From assembly GCF_007109225.1 (NCBI RefSeq), contig NZ_VJZK01000002.1:310001-374000 (forward strand): a stretch of 64,000 nt of DNA, written 5' to 3'. Source of the stretch: Flavobacterium sp. GT3R68 (lineage in GTDB: Bacteria; Bacteroidota; Bacteroidia; Flavobacteriales; Flavobacteriaceae). Below the pieces are notes generated by a model. That model ran no database searches. It was not told the DNA's origin and saw only the letters and a list, made by a program, of their open reading frames with translations. A program made the translations under genes and the position numbers. Within the stretch, counting starts at the first letter, position 1; each line of letters opens with the position of its first letter. Shown here one piece after another: positions 63,517 to 64,000 of the stretch.

Positions 63517-64000
63517 TTATTTGTTGTACAACTCTACGATTAATTGTTCTTTGATGTTTTCTGGAATTTGCAATCTTGCAGGAACAGAAACAAAAGTACC
63601 TTCTTTGATATCGTTATTCCAAGTAATCCACTCATAAACATGACTAGAATTAGATAAAGAACGTTCGATAGCTTCTAATGATTTAGATTTTTCACGAACA
63701 GCAACTTTATCACCCGGTCTCAAGTGGTAAGAAGCGATATCCACCACTTCACCGTTTACAGTGATGTGTCTGTGAGAAACCAATTGTCTGGCGCCTCTTC
63801 TAGAAGGAGCGATACCCATTCTGAATACTACGTTGTCTAATCTAGCTTCACATAATTGTAAAAGAACTTCACCAGTAACACCTTTAGTAGCTGATGCTTT
63901 TTTGAATAAGCCTCTGAATTGTTTTTCTAAAATTCCGTAAGAATATTTAGCTTTTTGCTTTTCCATTAACTGGATTGCGAACTCAGATTTTTTACCTCTT
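63517..64000 (-). CDS. rpsD: 30S ribosomal protein S4, C-terminal part (cut by window edge)
   Basis: The reading frame runs beyond the window. The visible part includes [20 protein letters not shown] near the edge, so the methionine at 63966 is internal and not the start. The S4 RNA-binding domain is [20 protein letters not shown] and [21 protein letters not shown]4 is followed by rpoA, as in other bacteria. Confidence 0.97.
   Translation of the reverse strand, partial: RGKKSEFAIQLMEKQKAKYSYGILEKQFRGLFKKASATKGVTGEVLLQLCEARLDNVVFRMGIAPSRRGARQLVSHRHITVNGEVVDIASYHLRPGDKVAVREKSKSLEAIERSLSNSSHVYEWITWNNDIKEGTFVSVPARLQIPENIKEQLIVELYNK

Overview
The window comes from a low-GC member of the Bacteroidota, most likely Flavobacterium or a close relative. 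The evidence is the gene order rpsD-rpoA-rplQ-carA-eno-gltA, a CtlX-type hydrolase next to an arginase-family gene, Wzc proteins with Gly-Tyr tails, and repeated TAnnTTTG-type -7 boxes upstream of transcription units. Almost everything is on the minus strand. The plus-strand genes are a CpsB-type phosphatase, a sodium/solute symporter and a MarC protein.

Layout, left to right. 1-5.25 kb: fcl (cut by the window edge), gmd and four glycosyltransferases. 5.3-7.5 kb: a gene-poor island with an 82/84-bp minisatellite, a 21-bp heptad array, an unrecognised 254-aa protein with an internal duplication, and a small 21-bp palindrome-containing array. 7.5-17 kb: glycosyltransferases, an epimerase, an acyltransferase, two methyltransferase-like genes, an ABC polysaccharide exporter (Wzt with a C-terminal extension, and Wzm) split by a mobile-looking four-helix-bundle gene, then rfbB. 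17-22.4 kb: ugd, wzc1, wza1 and the housekeeping gene recR. 22.5-26.4 kb: cpsB (+) converging on wzc2-wza2. 26.5-52.7 kb: a long Wzx/Wzy-type cluster. It holds a pglF-pglE-pglD-pglC-like set for a diNAc-bacillosamine-like initiating sugar, many glycosyltransferases, a Wzy/EpsG polymerase, a Wzx flippase, a GH88/105-like hydrolase, a pyruvyl transferase, a WecE-type transaminase, a decayed rfbB fragment, a UDP-GlcNAcA/GalNAcA-type dehydrogenase and a 4-epimerase. A winged-helix regulator sits at the upstream end, and a dyad covers its promoter. 52.8-61.6 kb: metabolic genes (symporter, CoA-binding protein, MarC, CtlX, arginase family, citrate synthase, enolase, carA). 61.9-64 kb: rplQ, rpoA and rpsD (cut by the edge).

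How it works together (inference from families). Two assembly routes are interleaved in one locus. One is Wzx/Wzy-dependent: PglC-like initiation, then glycosyltransferases, Wzx, Wzy and Wzc/Wza. The other is ABC-dependent: Wzm/Wzt, possibly with a methyl or other terminal cap read by the Wzt C-terminal domain. Nucleotide sugars that can be predicted are GDP-fucose, a UDP-uronic acid (Ugd), UDP-GalNAcA, UDP-diNAcBac and dTDP-Fuc4N. No rmlA, rmlC, rmlD or O-antigen ligase was recognised here, so whether the products are capsule, LPS O-antigen or secreted polysaccharide cannot be decided from this window.

The most unusual parts are the repeat/duplicated-protein island at 5.3-7.5 kb, the repeat-flanked four-helix-bundle gene inside the ABC exporter operon, the rfbB relic and the promoter-overlapping dyad of the regulator. 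No CRISPR array, tRNA, rRNA or transposase gene was seen.
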